Source: Methylocapsa sp. D3K7
Lineage (GTDB): Bacteria; Pseudomonadota; Alphaproteobacteria; Rhizobiales; Beijerinckiaceae
NCBI RefSeq assembly: GCF_029855125.1
Contig: NZ_CP123229.1
Location: 2,524,501 to 2,588,500, forward strand
Direction: 5' to 3'
DNA: 64,000 nt
Each line of letters opens with the position of its first letter. Position 1 is the stretch's first letter. The notes beneath the pieces are model-generated. The model was not told the DNA's origin. It ran no database searches and saw only the letters and a program-made list of their open reading frames with translations. The position numbers and the translations under genes are program-made. Positions 45,543-54,442 of the stretch are shown in pieces.

Positions 45543-46835
45543 CTACACAGCAGCAAGCGCCTGATCGAGGTCCGCAAGAATGTCGTCGATATGCTCGATA
45601 CCCACAGAGAGCCGCACATAACCTCCGGTAACCCCGGTTTTCTCCTGTTCCTCAACGGTCAGCTGGGAGTGCGTGGTGCTCGCCGGATGAATGGCCAGCG
45701 AGCGTACATCGCCGATATTGGCGACGTGATAAAACATCTTTAAACTTTCGATGAATTTGCGGCCCGCCGCAGCGCCGCCCGCCAGTTCGAAGCCGACGAG
45801 ACCGCCATAGCCGCCCTTCAAATAGGTATCGGCCCGCCGCTTCACCTCGCCCGTCATCAAACCTGGAAAAATGGTCTTGATGACCTTCGGATGCTTCGAC
45901 AAATGTTGCGCGACGGCCGACGCATTGGCGCAATGCTGGCGCATCCGCAGCGCGATCGTCTCCAGCCCCTGGATAAACATAAAGGCGTTGAACGGCGACA
46001 TGGCGGCGCCAATGTCGCGCAAGAGCGTCACCCGCGCCTTGAGGATGTAAGCGATGGGGCCGAGCGGCTTCACCGCCTCGGTCCACACCGCGCCATGATA
46101 GCTGGGATCGGGCGTGTTGAGCATCGGGAAGCGCTCCGCGTGCTTCTCCCAGTCAAACTTGCCGCTATCGACGATGATACCGCCGATCGAGGTCCCGTGC
46201 CCGCCGACGTACTTCGTCGTGGACAGCATGCTGATGGCGGCGCCATGCTTGATCGGCTGGCAGAGGACGGGTGAGGCCGTATTGTCCATGATCAGTGGCA
46301 CCCCCAGCTCATCGCCGATCTTCGCGACTTCCGAAATTGGAAAGACCGCGAGTTTGGGATTGGGCAGCGTCTCGCCATAATAGCAGCGCGTTTTGGCATC
46401 GGTCGCGCGGCGAAAATTTTCCGGGTCGGCGGGATCGACGAAGCGGCATTCGATCCCCATCGTGCTCATGGTGTTCTGAAACAGATTCCAAGTCCCGCCA
46501 TAAATATCGGTCGAGCTGACAAAATTATCGCCCGCATGACAGATGTTTTGCACCGCGAAAAGCGACGCCGCCTGCCCGGAGGCCAGGGCCAGCGCCGCGA
46601 CGCCGCCTTCCATCGCCGCGACGCGGTCCTCGAGCACCGACTGCGTCGGACTCATGATCCGTGTATAAATATTGCCGAGTTCCTTCAGCGCGAAAAGATT
46701 GGCGGCGTGTTCAGTCGAGTTGAATTGGTAGGATGTGGTTTGATAGATCGGTACGGCAACGGAGTTTGTCGCGGGATCGGCACGGTAGCCCGCATGCAGC
46801 ACAAGGGTCTCGACATTCTGGCTTTGCGTCGGCAT
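45543..46835 (-). CDS. metY: O-acetylhomoserine sulfhydrylase (PLP-dependent)
   Basis: About 430 aa Cys/Met metabolism PLP enzyme that makes homocysteine from O-acetylhomoserine and sulfide. Markers: ETLVLHAGYRADPATNSVAVPIYQTTSYQF, YTRIMSPTQSVLEDRVAAMEGG, the PLP lysine in LSTTKYVGGHGTSIGG and the end VEEQEKTGVTGGYVRLSVGIEHIDDI. The length and the GHGTSIGG segment favour the MetY type over the shorter MetB/MetC enzymes. GGAG lies 9 bases before ATG 46835. I looked for a SAM riboswitch upstream and saw none. Confidence 0.93.
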   Translation of the reverse strand: MPTQSQNVETLVLHAGYRADPATNSVAVPIYQTTSYQFNSTEHAANLFALKELGNIYTRIMSPTQSVLEDRVAAMEGGVAALALASGQAASLFAVQNICHAGDNFVSSTDIYGGTWNLFQNTMSTMGIECRFVDPADPENFRRATDAKTRCYYGETLPNPKLAVFPISEVAKIGDELGVPLIMDNTASPVLCQPIKHGAAISMLSTTKYVGGHGTSIGGIIVDSGKFDWEKHAERFPMLNTPDPSYHGAVWTEAVKPLGPIAYILKARVTLLRDIGAAMSPFNAFMFIQGLETIALRMRQHCANASAVAQHLSKHPKVIKTIFPGLMTGEVKRRADTYLKGGYGGLVGFELAGGAAAGRKFIESLKMFYHVANIGDVRSLAIHPASTTHSQLTVEEQEKTGVTGGYVRLSVGIEHIDDILADLDQALAAV

Positions 46836-46899
46836 CGGCCGCGTCTCCAAATTTTGGGGGTTAGGTTTTGGCGGGGTCGCAACTCTTTACGGGTCTTCG

Positions 46900-47286
46900 T
46901 CAGTCTTGCCGGTCAAAGAACAAAACGCGATGGGAGAGACCGGTTTCTTTCGGCAGACCGAACATGTAAACGAGACCGATGGCAAGATCCCCTAAGCCCA
47001 AGGGCACGGCGATCAGGCCCAAATCTCCGAAGAGGCCAGCCGGAATCAACAGCAACGCAGCGACATACCGGAGAATGGACTCCCAATAAACGAAGGACGC
47101 ACGGCGGCGCAACTCCCGAGACGCGAGAATGAGGACCGCGCCGGTATAGGCCAGAAAGCCGCCAACCAGCCAGCCCCAAAAAGGTACTGGGATGTTCAGA
47201 CCCAAACCCCGGTAAAGGGCCGGGCATGTCAGAACCAGACCCAATCCGGCATTGTAAATGCCGGACCAAAAAACAAATTTTTTCAT
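46900..47286 (-). CDS. Four-helix membrane protein of unknown function
   Basis: 128 aa. Hydrophobic helices at about residues 5-22, 36-56, 70-89 and 93-111; Trp/Tyr at helix ends and a Lys/Arg-rich loop (RELRRRASF) between helices 2 and 3. I do not recognise a named family. It lies upstream of metY on the same strand with 64 bp between, so it may share its transcript. Confidence 0.65.
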   Translation of the reverse strand: MKKFVFWSGIYNAGLGLVLTCPALYRGLGLNIPVPFWGWLVGGFLAYTGAVLILASRELRRRASFVYWESILRYVAALLLIPAGLFGDLGLIAVPLGLGDLAIGLVYMFGLPKETGLSHRVLFFDRQD

Positions 47287-47380
47287 GTTGACCAGTGCCT
47301 TTTTCTGGAAAGCAGTTTATAAGAATATTTGTGATTTTCTCCTATTCCTGATAAGCCTGAAAGGAAATAGGAGGCCCGAC

Positions 47381-47647
47381 ATGGCAACCATGACCGTATC
47401 CCTGCCCGACCCTATGAAAGACTGGATCGAGGCCCAGATCAGGCAGGGCGATTATGCCAGTGTCAGCGATTATGTCCGCGATCTTGTCCGGCGCGACCGC
47501 GACCGCCGCGAGCAGGAACTGACCTTGGACGAACTGCGGAAAAAGCTGGCCGCTTCCAGAGACAGCGGCATTAGCACGCGCACCGTTGATGAAATCTTCG
47601 CCGAAGCACGGGAAATCGCCAAGGGGCGCGGGCTTCTGCATGAGTGA
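47381..47647 (+). CDS. parD: ParD-type antitoxin
   Basis: 88 aa ribbon-helix-helix antitoxin: MATMTVSLPDPMKDWIEAQI is the beta strand and first helix, then YASVSDYVRDLVRRDRDRRE, the second helix with the usual ParD motif. The C-terminal part (LDELRKKLAASRDSGISTRTVDEIFAEAREIAKGRG) should wrap around the toxin. AGGAGG lies 9 bases before the ATG. It overlaps parE by 8 bp. It probably represses its own promoter. Confidence 0.92.
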   Translation: MATMTVSLPDPMKDWIEAQIRQGDYASVSDYVRDLVRRDRDRREQELTLDELRKKLAASRDSGISTRTVDEIFAEAREIAKGRGLLHE

Positions 47648-47939
47648 ATACCGGCTGACGCGAGACGCCAGTGACGACCTTTTGAAGATGTTCCTATACG
47701 GGTTTGAGACATTCGGTTTGACACAGGCGGAAGCCTACCGCGAGGGCATGATTCAGTGCTTTGAACTCCTCGCCGCCAATCCGCGCCTTGGCCGCAAGGC
47801 CAATGAGTTTTCTCCCGGATCGCGGCGGCATGAACACGCGCACCACGTTATTTTCTACGACGAGCAGCCGGACGGCGTGCTGATTACTGGCATCATCCAT
47901 GAGCGCAGCATACGCCGGGCAGTCCCGCCGCCGGGGTGA
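47640..47939 (+). CDS. parE: ParE-type toxin (RelE/ParE superfamily)
   Basis: 99 aa. The start SEYRLTRDASDDLLKMFLYGFETFG and the end HHVIFYDEQPDGVLITGIIHERSI are typical for ParE toxins, which inhibit DNA gyrase. Start overlaps the parD stop (ATGAGTGA), the usual antitoxin-first coupled layout. The module lies in an accessory stretch between metY and comEC. Confidence 0.92.
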   Translation: MSEYRLTRDASDDLLKMFLYGFETFGLTQAEAYREGMIQCFELLAANPRLGRKANEFSPGSRRHEHAHHVIFYDEQPDGVLITGIIHERSIRRAVPPPG

Positions 47940-48279
47940 TTTTTACTTGCTCCAAATACTGTTTAGGCTCCGGCGGGTTGACGTGACGGACTTCGGCGCC
48001 GACTTCCCTTGACTCCCAGAACAAAACTGACGGACGCCGAGCGGCGCGAGAAGGCCCGCTTGCATTCGGAAGCTGCTGCGATTGAACTAAGACCGCCGCT
48101 TTTGGCAACGCATGCTCCCGCCTTGCCTAGGCGTCGGCCACTGTCGCAATGTGCCATACGTCTCATGATAGCGAGTTTGGCGAGTGCGTTGGACCTGCCA
48201 TTGATGCCAAAAGCGTTTGGAAGAACGCCCTTAATACCCAACGTGGGGTGAATGGCGGAATCTGATAACAACAAAGACC
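47940..48279. other. Gene-poor stretch after parDE
   Basis: About 340 bases. The only plus-strand candidate is a TTG-started frame 48009-48251 (80 codons; LTDAERREKARLHSEAAAIELRP then a Pro/Leu-rich tail), with no ribosome site and no recognisable family. It could be a remnant of an inserted gene or chance. No hairpin, tRNA or repeat was seen. Confidence 0.4.
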
Positions 48280-49191
48280 TTATTTGCTGCGCTCATCCTT
48301 CATCCATCCACAGGAGGAGCAGCGCGGCTTCATCGGGATGCCGGGCTCATCGGACCACAATTCAAATTTATACGATCCGCAGGCCTCACAACGGTCTGGG
48401 ACGCCCTGTCTATGACGTAGCATTGCGGTTCCAAAAAGGGTTAAGATGTGCTGCGTCAATTCGTGCGCAAACATGCCATCAGCGAGCGTTGCACCGTGTG
48501 CATGGGTAAGCCAATTAACCAGAGCCCAGCCCGCTTTTGAAGTTGCCTTCAAGTAAACCCGAACCGTTTCCTCACTGGAGCCGTGGGCTACATGATTGGC
48601 GATAAGCTCGCACCACTCAACTACGTTCGACTTTTGTGGTGGTTCAACATTCGCGGGGACCATTGTCGGCAACTTCAACGCATGAACCATTGCCACTAAG
48701 CACTCGCGGCAGCGCATACCCACAGTCTGGAAATCTTCTGGTTCTTCGGCCTTGTCTAATGCCTGTCCCGCCTGCTCCCATTTTCGCCACACGGCGGGCA
48801 TCGTAATTTGCTCCAAGCTCCCCGCTCTCGGCTCGTGCCGGGCCATGACGCGCGCCATAAGGCCGATGTGAAATGACAAAGTGTAGTCGAGGCTTGGAAA
48901 GAGCATTTGATCATAGAGGTTCGTTGGCGACGTGATTACCCAAAACCGTGCCTTATCTGTGCGAACATCCCAGCATTCGTATTTTCGACCGAGCACATGC
49001 TGTGTCATCACTTTTTCAGCATGGGTGACGGTTTCATTTCGCGATTGACCTTGCGCATAAGCAGCGATCTCCCCAGCGCTCTTTTCATCGCGCTCGAATA
49101 TGAGGTTGGATAGCGCATCGATTGGAATCGCGGGCGGAATTATATGATCGTTTGCCGCTGCCTTAATGGGCCTTTTCGGTTTCTTGGTCAT
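48280..49191 (-). CDS. Unknown protein with C-terminal zinc ribbon
   Basis: 303 aa, acidic to neutral, no signal peptide or membrane helix. I do not recognise the N-terminal 240 residues, which are mostly helical (EIAAYAQGQSRNETVTHAEKVM, VEWCELIANHVAHGSSEE). The C-terminus has CEACGSYKFELW and CSSCGW, four cysteines spaced C-x2-C...C-x2-C as in a zinc ribbon. An orphan next to parDE; its codon use and lower GC than comEC suggest later acquisition. The start at 49191 gives a Lys-rich N-terminus. Confidence 0.72.
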   Translation of the reverse strand: MTKKPKRPIKAAANDHIIPPAIPIDALSNLIFERDEKSAGEIAAYAQGQSRNETVTHAEKVMTQHVLGRKYECWDVRTDKARFWVITSPTNLYDQMLFPSLDYTLSFHIGLMARVMARHEPRAGSLEQITMPAVWRKWEQAGQALDKAEEPEDFQTVGMRCRECLVAMVHALKLPTMVPANVEPPQKSNVVEWCELIANHVAHGSSEETVRVYLKATSKAGWALVNWLTHAHGATLADGMFAHELTQHILTLFGTAMLRHRQGVPDRCEACGSYKFELWSDEPGIPMKPRCSSCGWMKDERSK

Positions 49192-49359
49192 GCGAATAGT
49201 GACAGGGTCGCGCCCGCTTCGCCGATAATGCTGGCTGAGGGATTAAATGTGGAATCTAACAACGGCGAATAAGGTGCTCTACCACCGCCCACGCGCAGTA
49301 TATGACGAATGAACACTTTTCCAATTTCATAACGAATAAAACCAATCTAACATACTCCC

Positions 49360-51672
49360 ATGGCGGGAGTGTCTGAAACAGCAATTTTCGGGGGACGCCT
49401 GGGCAGGGCGGGGGGCCTTGCGGAAAAATTTGGCCTCAAATTCGCGGTTCTCTTCGCGCTTTTAAAACAGGCTTTTGAGACGGAGGCGGCGCTCCGGCGC
49501 CCTTTTTTGTGGCTTCCGGTTTCGGCGGGCGCCGGGGTCGTCCTCTACCTTTACGCCGACCGCGAGCCCTCTCTTTTCTTCATCGAATGCGCCGCCGTGG
49601 CCTCCGGCGTTCTCGCCTATTTCGCGAAAGGAAACCGGCTCGCCTTCTTCATCCTTTGCGGCCTATGCGCGCTCTTCGCGGGCGAACTGTCGGCAGCATT
49701 GCGCACCGCGCGAGTCGCCGCGCCGGTCCTCGACAGGATCAAAATCGCGACACTGGACGGTTTTATCGAAGAAATGGATTTCCGCCGCACCGGTGCCCGC
49801 TTTTTGCTGCGTGTACAATCGGCGAGCGGCCTCGCACCCGATCAGACTCCCGTCCGGGTCCGGCTGACGGTGCGGCGGGCACCGCCCTTCGAGGCCGGCA
49901 CCTTTGTCCGCCTCAAGGCGCGGCTGCTGCCACCCGCCCGCGCAAGCCTGCCCGGCGGCTATGATTTTGCAAGAGACGCCTGGTTCGCGCAGCTCGGTGC
50001 CGTCGGCAATGTGCTGGGGCGTATCGAGGTTGTCGCGGCGCCCGTGTCGCCGGGCCTTTGGGCATCGGTGACGATGGCGATCGATCGCGGCCGCAACGCG
50101 CTGGCGCGCCGCATCGATGCGATCGTTGGCGGCGACTCGGGGGCGATTGCGGCGGCGATGGTCACCGGCAAACGCGATCTTCTGTCCGGCGAAGCCAAGG
50201 AGATCATCCGCGAGGCCGGGATTTTTCATATCATCACGATTTCCGGAGTCCAGATGACGCTCGTCGCGGCGATCTTTTTTGTCGGCTTGCGGCGGCTACT
50301 GGCGCTGAGCGAGACGCTGGCGCTCGCCTATCCGATCAAGAAATGGGCAGCGCTTTTCGCCATCGCCGGGGCGATCTTTTATGATCTTGCGACCGGCTCG
50401 CGGGTCGGCACCGAACGCGCTTTGTTCATGACCGTGATCATGCTGACGTCGGTCCTGCTCGACCGGCAGGCGCTGACCATGCGCAACCTCGCCATCGCCG
50501 CCGCGCTCGTCATTTTGATCCAGCCGGAAGCGATCATGGGCGCCAGCTTCCAGCTGTCCTTCGCAGCTGTGGCGGCGCTCGTCGCCGTCTATGAAGCCCG
50601 CATGAGCGCGGTGGCGCTGAGCCGCGAAGAAAGCAATCCTCTGCGTGCCCGGCCCTCCGACGATGGCACACGCATGGCCCTCGTGTCGCTGAAACAGCAT
50701 CTGTGGCGGGGGCCGCTCGGCCTGTTGTTCGCGACCTTCTGCGCGACCTCCGCCACCGCCTCGTTCATGGCCTACAATTTCCATGAACTCAGCCCCTATG
50801 TGCTGATCGGCAATCCGCTAACTTTGCTGGTCATCGAGACATTCGCGGTGCCCGGCGCGCTGTTGGGCACGCTGCTCTATCCGCTCGGCCTCGATGCGTT
50901 TGTCTGGCGCTATGTCGGGCTTGGCATCGACGGTGTGATGTGGGCGGCGCGCACCATCGGCAGTTTTCCCGGATCGACGATCCATCTTCCCGCCTTCGCG
51001 CCTTGGGCGATCGTGTTTCTCAGCCTCGCGGTGCTGTCCTCGGTCTTGTGGCGGACGGCGCTGTTGCGGGCGACGGCGCTCCCGCTTTTGATGATCGGCC
51101 TTTTGGGTGCGGCGGCGGGGCCGTCCTTCGACATGGCGGTGGCGCCAACCGGCGACGCGGTGGCCTATCGCGCGGCCGATGGCAAGCTCGCGGTGATCGG
51201 GCGCGGCCGCAACGCCTTTGCCACCGAGCAATGGCTGCGCGCCGATGCCGACGGGCGTCCCGCCGCCGAGGCTTTGGTCAGATCCCGTTGCGACAAACTC
51301 GGCTGCACCGGCGCGCTTGGCGATGGCAAAATTATTTCGCTCATCCTCGACCGGGCGGCCTTCGCCGAGGATTGCACCCGCGCCAATATCGTCGTGACGC
51401 CGCTGTTCGCACCGATGGGCTGCGCCGCGCGCCTCGTCATTGATCGCGACAAACTCAAACAGACTGGCGCGTTGACGTTTTCCTTCGGCCCGAAGGGGGT
51501 CACGACGCTGGCGGTCCGCGCGGCGGACGAAGACCGCCCCTGGTCCCGCGCGCCCAAGCGGGGCTGGGGCAAAAGCCCGCCGCAGCTGGCAACGGCAAAA
51601 TCTGCGGACGGCCAAACCGCTGGCGACGAGCCGGAGTCCACTGAAGACAGTGACGAGTCGCCGCTGGATTAG
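49360..51672 (+). CDS. comEC: ComEC/Rec2-type DNA uptake channel
   Basis: 770 aa polytopic membrane protein. N-terminal helices, then an OB-like DUF4131 region (DGFIEEMDFRRTGARFLLRV, PPARASLPGGYDFARDAWFA), the competence domain (AMVTGKRDLLSGEAKEIIREAGIFHIITISGVQMTLVA, with many helices to about residue 580), and a C-terminal region that in canonical ComEC is a metallo-beta-lactamase domain. I see no HxHxDH there, so that domain is degenerate. It may import single-stranded DNA, but no other competence genes are present. Adjacent to lexA and gltX as in many relatives. Confidence 0.9.
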   Translation: MAGVSETAIFGGRLGRAGGLAEKFGLKFAVLFALLKQAFETEAALRRPFLWLPVSAGAGVVLYLYADREPSLFFIECAAVASGVLAYFAKGNRLAFFILCGLCALFAGELSAALRTARVAAPVLDRIKIATLDGFIEEMDFRRTGARFLLRVQSASGLAPDQTPVRVRLTVRRAPPFEAGTFVRLKARLLPPARASLPGGYDFARDAWFAQLGAVGNVLGRIEVVAAPVSPGLWASVTMAIDRGRNALARRIDAIVGGDSGAIAAAMVTGKRDLLSGEAKEIIREAGIFHIITISGVQMTLVAAIFFVGLRRLLALSETLALAYPIKKWAALFAIAGAIFYDLATGSRVGTERALFMTVIMLTSVLLDRQALTMRNLAIAAALVILIQPEAIMGASFQLSFAAVAALVAVYEARMSAVALSREESNPLRARPSDDGTRMALVSLKQHLWRGPLGLLFATFCATSATASFMAYNFHELSPYVLIGNPLTLLVIETFAVPGALLGTLLYPLGLDAFVWRYVGLGIDGVMWAARTIGSFPGSTIHLPAFAPWAIVFLSLAVLSSVLWRTALLRATALPLLMIGLLGAAAGPSFDMAVAPTGDAVAYRAADGKLAVIGRGRNAFATEQWLRADADGRPAAEALVRSRCDKLGCTGALGDGKIISLILDRAAFAEDCTRANIVVTPLFAPMGCAARLVIDRDKLKQTGALTFSFGPKGVTTLAVRAADEDRPWSRAPKRGWGKSPPQLATAKSADGQTAGDEPESTEDSDESPLD

Positions 51673-51992
51673 CGCCGTTTCATTGGAGCGATCGCACCAA
51701 ATCGTTTCACGTGAAACGTTTTGGTACGATCAAGCGCCGGAAATGGAACGGGGCTTTATCCATGACGCGGCACTGAGAGAGGGAGAATCGCGCTGAAAAT
51801 GTGTACAAATCGGTACGATGAAGACATCGCGCCGGCGGTGGCTTTCGTCTTTCTCTTGCGCTTTCCCGCTGCTTGATGCCGCAGAATTCTTTGCCTACTA
51901 TGATGGCAAATAGACCACGGAACTCCCCGGTCCGTCTCGATACGAAACTGTTGAATGATTAAAATCCCGTCCTTTTAAAATTGAGATCATAA
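51673..51992. other. Intergenic region containing parS-like site 2
   Basis: About 320 bases between comEC and the papain-like gene, same strand. It contains the parS-like palindrome at 51695-51726 and otherwise no hairpin, gene or obvious operator. AT-rich near 51880-51990, where the downstream promoter probably is. Confidence 0.5.
51695..51726. promoter_or_regulatory. parS: parS-like site 2 with extended arms
   Basis: Core GTTTCACGTGAAAC at 51704-51717, flanked by C and G (the canonical site has T/A here). The outer arms ACCAAA and TTTGGT are the same as in site 1, giving a 32-bp imperfect palindrome with 14 of 16 pairs. It lies 31 bp after comEC in non-coding DNA, about 39 kb from site 1. 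Confidence 0.75.
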
Positions 51993-53471
51993 ATGTTGGG
52001 GAACAGGAATTTCAGCCCATCGCTTTCTTTTCTCCCAGGCAGCCACAACACCGCTAAGACTCCCGGCTCGAAACTGGTCTTCGTTCTAGCTTGCGCCGTC
52101 ATTGCGATGGGTGCGGGCGTTCCTGAGGTCCGCGCGCAAAGCCCCTGCGAGGACTCGGCTCCCTTCGGCTCATTGCTAAATTCCGCCGAGTTCGATGCCT
52201 CGGTGCAGGCGCTGCCGCCCGCCGCGTTTCATATTCCTCCGCTGGCAGCGCCCAAACTGGGGCCGCAGGCGTTCCTCAGCAATTTGCCGGCGGTGTCACA
52301 ACAAGGAACCGCCGCAAGTCCCGGCTCGCCGGGCAGTTGCGAGGCGCAGTCGTTTGGCTACGGGCTCGGTTCCTATACGGCGGCACTCAAGCCGGATGGC
52401 TCGCCGAAGTGGAATCCGGCGCTGCCGCAATTTTCCGTCAGTGCCGCCTATCTTTACGAATTGGAGCATCTCAAGGAAAACCGCGCCTGTCCCACAGGCT
52501 CCCTGGCTCTCGGCTATCTCGCGCAACTCGTCTCGCTTGGCGCTCCGACGCGCGGCCAGGTGCCGTATAAGGCCGACTGCACCTATCTCGACACGATTCC
52601 CCAGCAGCCGGATTTCCCGAACAATTATCCAGGAATGCAAAACTTCCTGATCGGCAGCTACGCCGCTTTCCATATCGATACCAATCCTGCCGCCGCCGTC
52701 GATCTCATCAAGCAATTTATCTCCGCTGGTCAGGCGGTTGCGTTTTCGGGCAAAGTGCTGTGCGGTTATGGGAAGACGCCGCAGTTTCAGAACGGGGTGA
52801 TCTATGAGACGGCGACAGTGCCGCCTCCCTCGGGGCATGGCCAATTGGTCGTCGGCTACAACGACAAAGCGGGAACCCCTGGAAATACCGGGGCGCTGTT
52901 AATTCAGAACAGCTTTGGCACCACCTGGCCGCCCACGTCGGGAGGCAAATCAGCCGCGCCGGCCGGGATGGCCTATTGGTCGTACAATAGTTTTGAGACA
53001 ACCCAGCTTCTCGCTGCCGTTGCCTATCCGCGTTCGACAAGCATTGCAGGCGCCCTGCTCCTTCGCGCCAGCAGTTCGGCCGCGCCAACCGCCGCGATCG
53101 GGCGCGCATTCCAATGGGCTCCCGGGACTGAGCCAGGAGCTTACCTTATTTTGACGCATATCTTTCTGGAACCGGCGCTTCTCGACAGCGTCATGCTCAC
53201 AGAGCCAGGTTCAGCGCCGGTCACCGCGACCGCGGTCTACGGGCAATATATCAGCAACGGCTATAGTTATTTGAAGCGCACCGACGGTAGCGCGTTTCTC
53301 GCGGGCACCTACAAACTCACCTTGAACGGCCACGATCTCAAGGGCCAAGCCGTCACCTACACCGGCTCGGTGAAAATCGGCGGCTCCCGTCCAGTGACGG
53401 CAGCGGGAAAATCGATGGCGGGACAGAGCATCACCGGCTCGACTGGCGCTCCCGCGACGCTCAGTCCCTAG
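51993..53471 (+). CDS. Secreted papain-family (C1A) cysteine protease
   Basis: 492 aa. A long N-terminal signal region (LVFVLACAVIAMGAGVPEVRA) precedes a papain-like domain: Gln103/104 in AVSQQGTAASPGSPG for the oxyanion hole, nucleophile Cys116 in SCEAQSFGYG, His282 in GHGQLVVGYND and Asn306 in IQNSFGTTW, all in papain order. The C-terminal 130 residues are a beta-rich domain with a Thr/Gly-rich tail. Papain-like proteases are uncommon in this group. A signal peptide and the presence of a type II secretion system make export to the medium plausible. Substrate unknown. Confidence 0.85.
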   Translation: MLGNRNFSPSLSFLPGSHNTAKTPGSKLVFVLACAVIAMGAGVPEVRAQSPCEDSAPFGSLLNSAEFDASVQALPPAAFHIPPLAAPKLGPQAFLSNLPAVSQQGTAASPGSPGSCEAQSFGYGLGSYTAALKPDGSPKWNPALPQFSVSAAYLYELEHLKENRACPTGSLALGYLAQLVSLGAPTRGQVPYKADCTYLDTIPQQPDFPNNYPGMQNFLIGSYAAFHIDTNPAAAVDLIKQFISAGQAVAFSGKVLCGYGKTPQFQNGVIYETATVPPPSGHGQLVVGYNDKAGTPGNTGALLIQNSFGTTWPPTSGGKSAAPAGMAYWSYNSFETTQLLAAVAYPRSTSIAGALLLRASSSAAPTAAIGRAFQWAPGTEPGAYLILTHIFLEPALLDSVMLTEPGSAPVTATAVYGQYISNGYSYLKRTDGSAFLAGTYKLTLNGHDLKGQAVTYTGSVKIGGSRPVTAAGKSMAGQSITGSTGAPATLSP

Positions 53472-53513
53472 GGTATGAAAGAGGGAATTCCGCTCGCATC
53501 CGCTGTCAAAAAC

Positions 53514-54227
53514 TCAATATTTGCGGACGAGATTGACGAGCTTGCCTTGGATACGGACCCGGTCCGGCCCAAAGATGCGCGTCTCATAGGCGGGGTTGGC
53601 GGCCTCCAAGGCAATCGAGGCGCCGCGCTTGCGCAGCCGTTTGAGCGTTGCTTCCTCATCGTCGATCAGAGCGACCACGATGTCGCCGGTCTCGGCGGTG
53701 TCCTGCTTGCGGATGACCACGGTGTCGCTGTCGAAGATACCGGCTTCGATCATCGAATCGCCGCGGACTTCGAGCGCATAATAGTCGCCTGGCGGCAACA
53801 TGTCGGGCGGCAGGCTGATCGTGTGGCTGCGATTTTGCAGCGCCGTGATCGGGGTGCCCGCCGCAATCCGGCCCATCACCGGGATCGAGATCATCGCGCG
53901 GTCAAACTCTTCGTCCGGGGCGCTCGGCGGCAAGGTGCGGACCCGCCCGAGCGTGCCTTCGATAACGCTCGGCGCAAATCTCTTGCTCCGGTTGCCTTCC
54001 GCGGGCGTCGAGGAGTCTGGCAAGCGCAACACTTCGAGGGCACGGGCGCGATTGGGCAGACGGCGGATAAAGCCGCGTTCTTCGAGCGCAATAATAAGCC
54101 GGTGAATGCCTGACTTCGAGCGAAGATCCAAGGCATCCTTCATCTCGTCGAAGGAGGGGGGAACACCCGTCTCCTTCAAGCGCTCATGAATGAAGCGCAA
54201 CAATTCGCTCTGCTTTTTTGTCAACAT
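53514..54227 (-). CDS. lexA: SOS repressor LexA
   Basis: 237 aa. Winged helix-turn-helix N-terminus ([31 protein letters not shown]), the autocleavage site Ala123-Gly124 in RIAAGTP, catalytic Ser158 (RGDSMIEAG) and Lys196 (TLKRLRK). The alphaproteobacterial type recognises GTTC-N7-GTTC. Such a box lies at 54352-54366, about 125 bp upstream of the start, so autoregulation is expected. In relatives lexA lies beside comEC, as here apart from the inserted protease gene. Confidence 0.97.
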   Translation of the reverse strand: MLTKKQSELLRFIHERLKETGVPPSFDEMKDALDLRSKSGIHRLIIALEERGFIRRLPNRARALEVLRLPDSSTPAEGNRSKRFAPSVIEGTLGRVRTLPPSAPDEEFDRAMISIPVMGRIAAGTPITALQNRSHTISLPPDMLPPGDYYALEVRGDSMIEAGIFDSDTVVIRKQDTAETGDIVVALIDDEEATLKRLRKRGASIALEAANPAYETRIFGPDRVRIQGKLVNLVRKY

Positions 54228-54351
54228 TGCCGGGCCCCTTTTTGCCGCCCCCCGTACAGCACCGGCATTTTTCCCGCGCTGTGTTTTCCTTTCAAGAAAA
54301 TTCCACGGCTACGCGAATCGGTATTGCACAAACGGTGAACGAACGATATAC

Positions 54352-54366
54352 GTTCGTGCTGCGTTC
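54352..54366. promoter_or_regulatory. LexA (SOS) box upstream of lexA
   Basis: GTTCGTGCTGCGTTC: GTTC, seven bases, GTTC, an exact match to the alphaproteobacterial SOS box. The overlapping CGAACGATATACGTTCG just before it is a palindrome that may be part of the promoter. Faces lexA on the minus strand. Confidence 0.8.
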
Positions 54367-54442
54367 CGCAAGACCGTATGGTAAATTTCTCGAATTCGGG
54401 TCTTTGCAGGAAAAAGCTTGTCCCGGCGCTGCAGGGAAAAGA

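Noticed and set aside
46836..46900. Possible SAM riboswitch upstream of metY
   Set aside because: Only about 64 bases and none of the SAM-II pseudoknot landmarks recognised.
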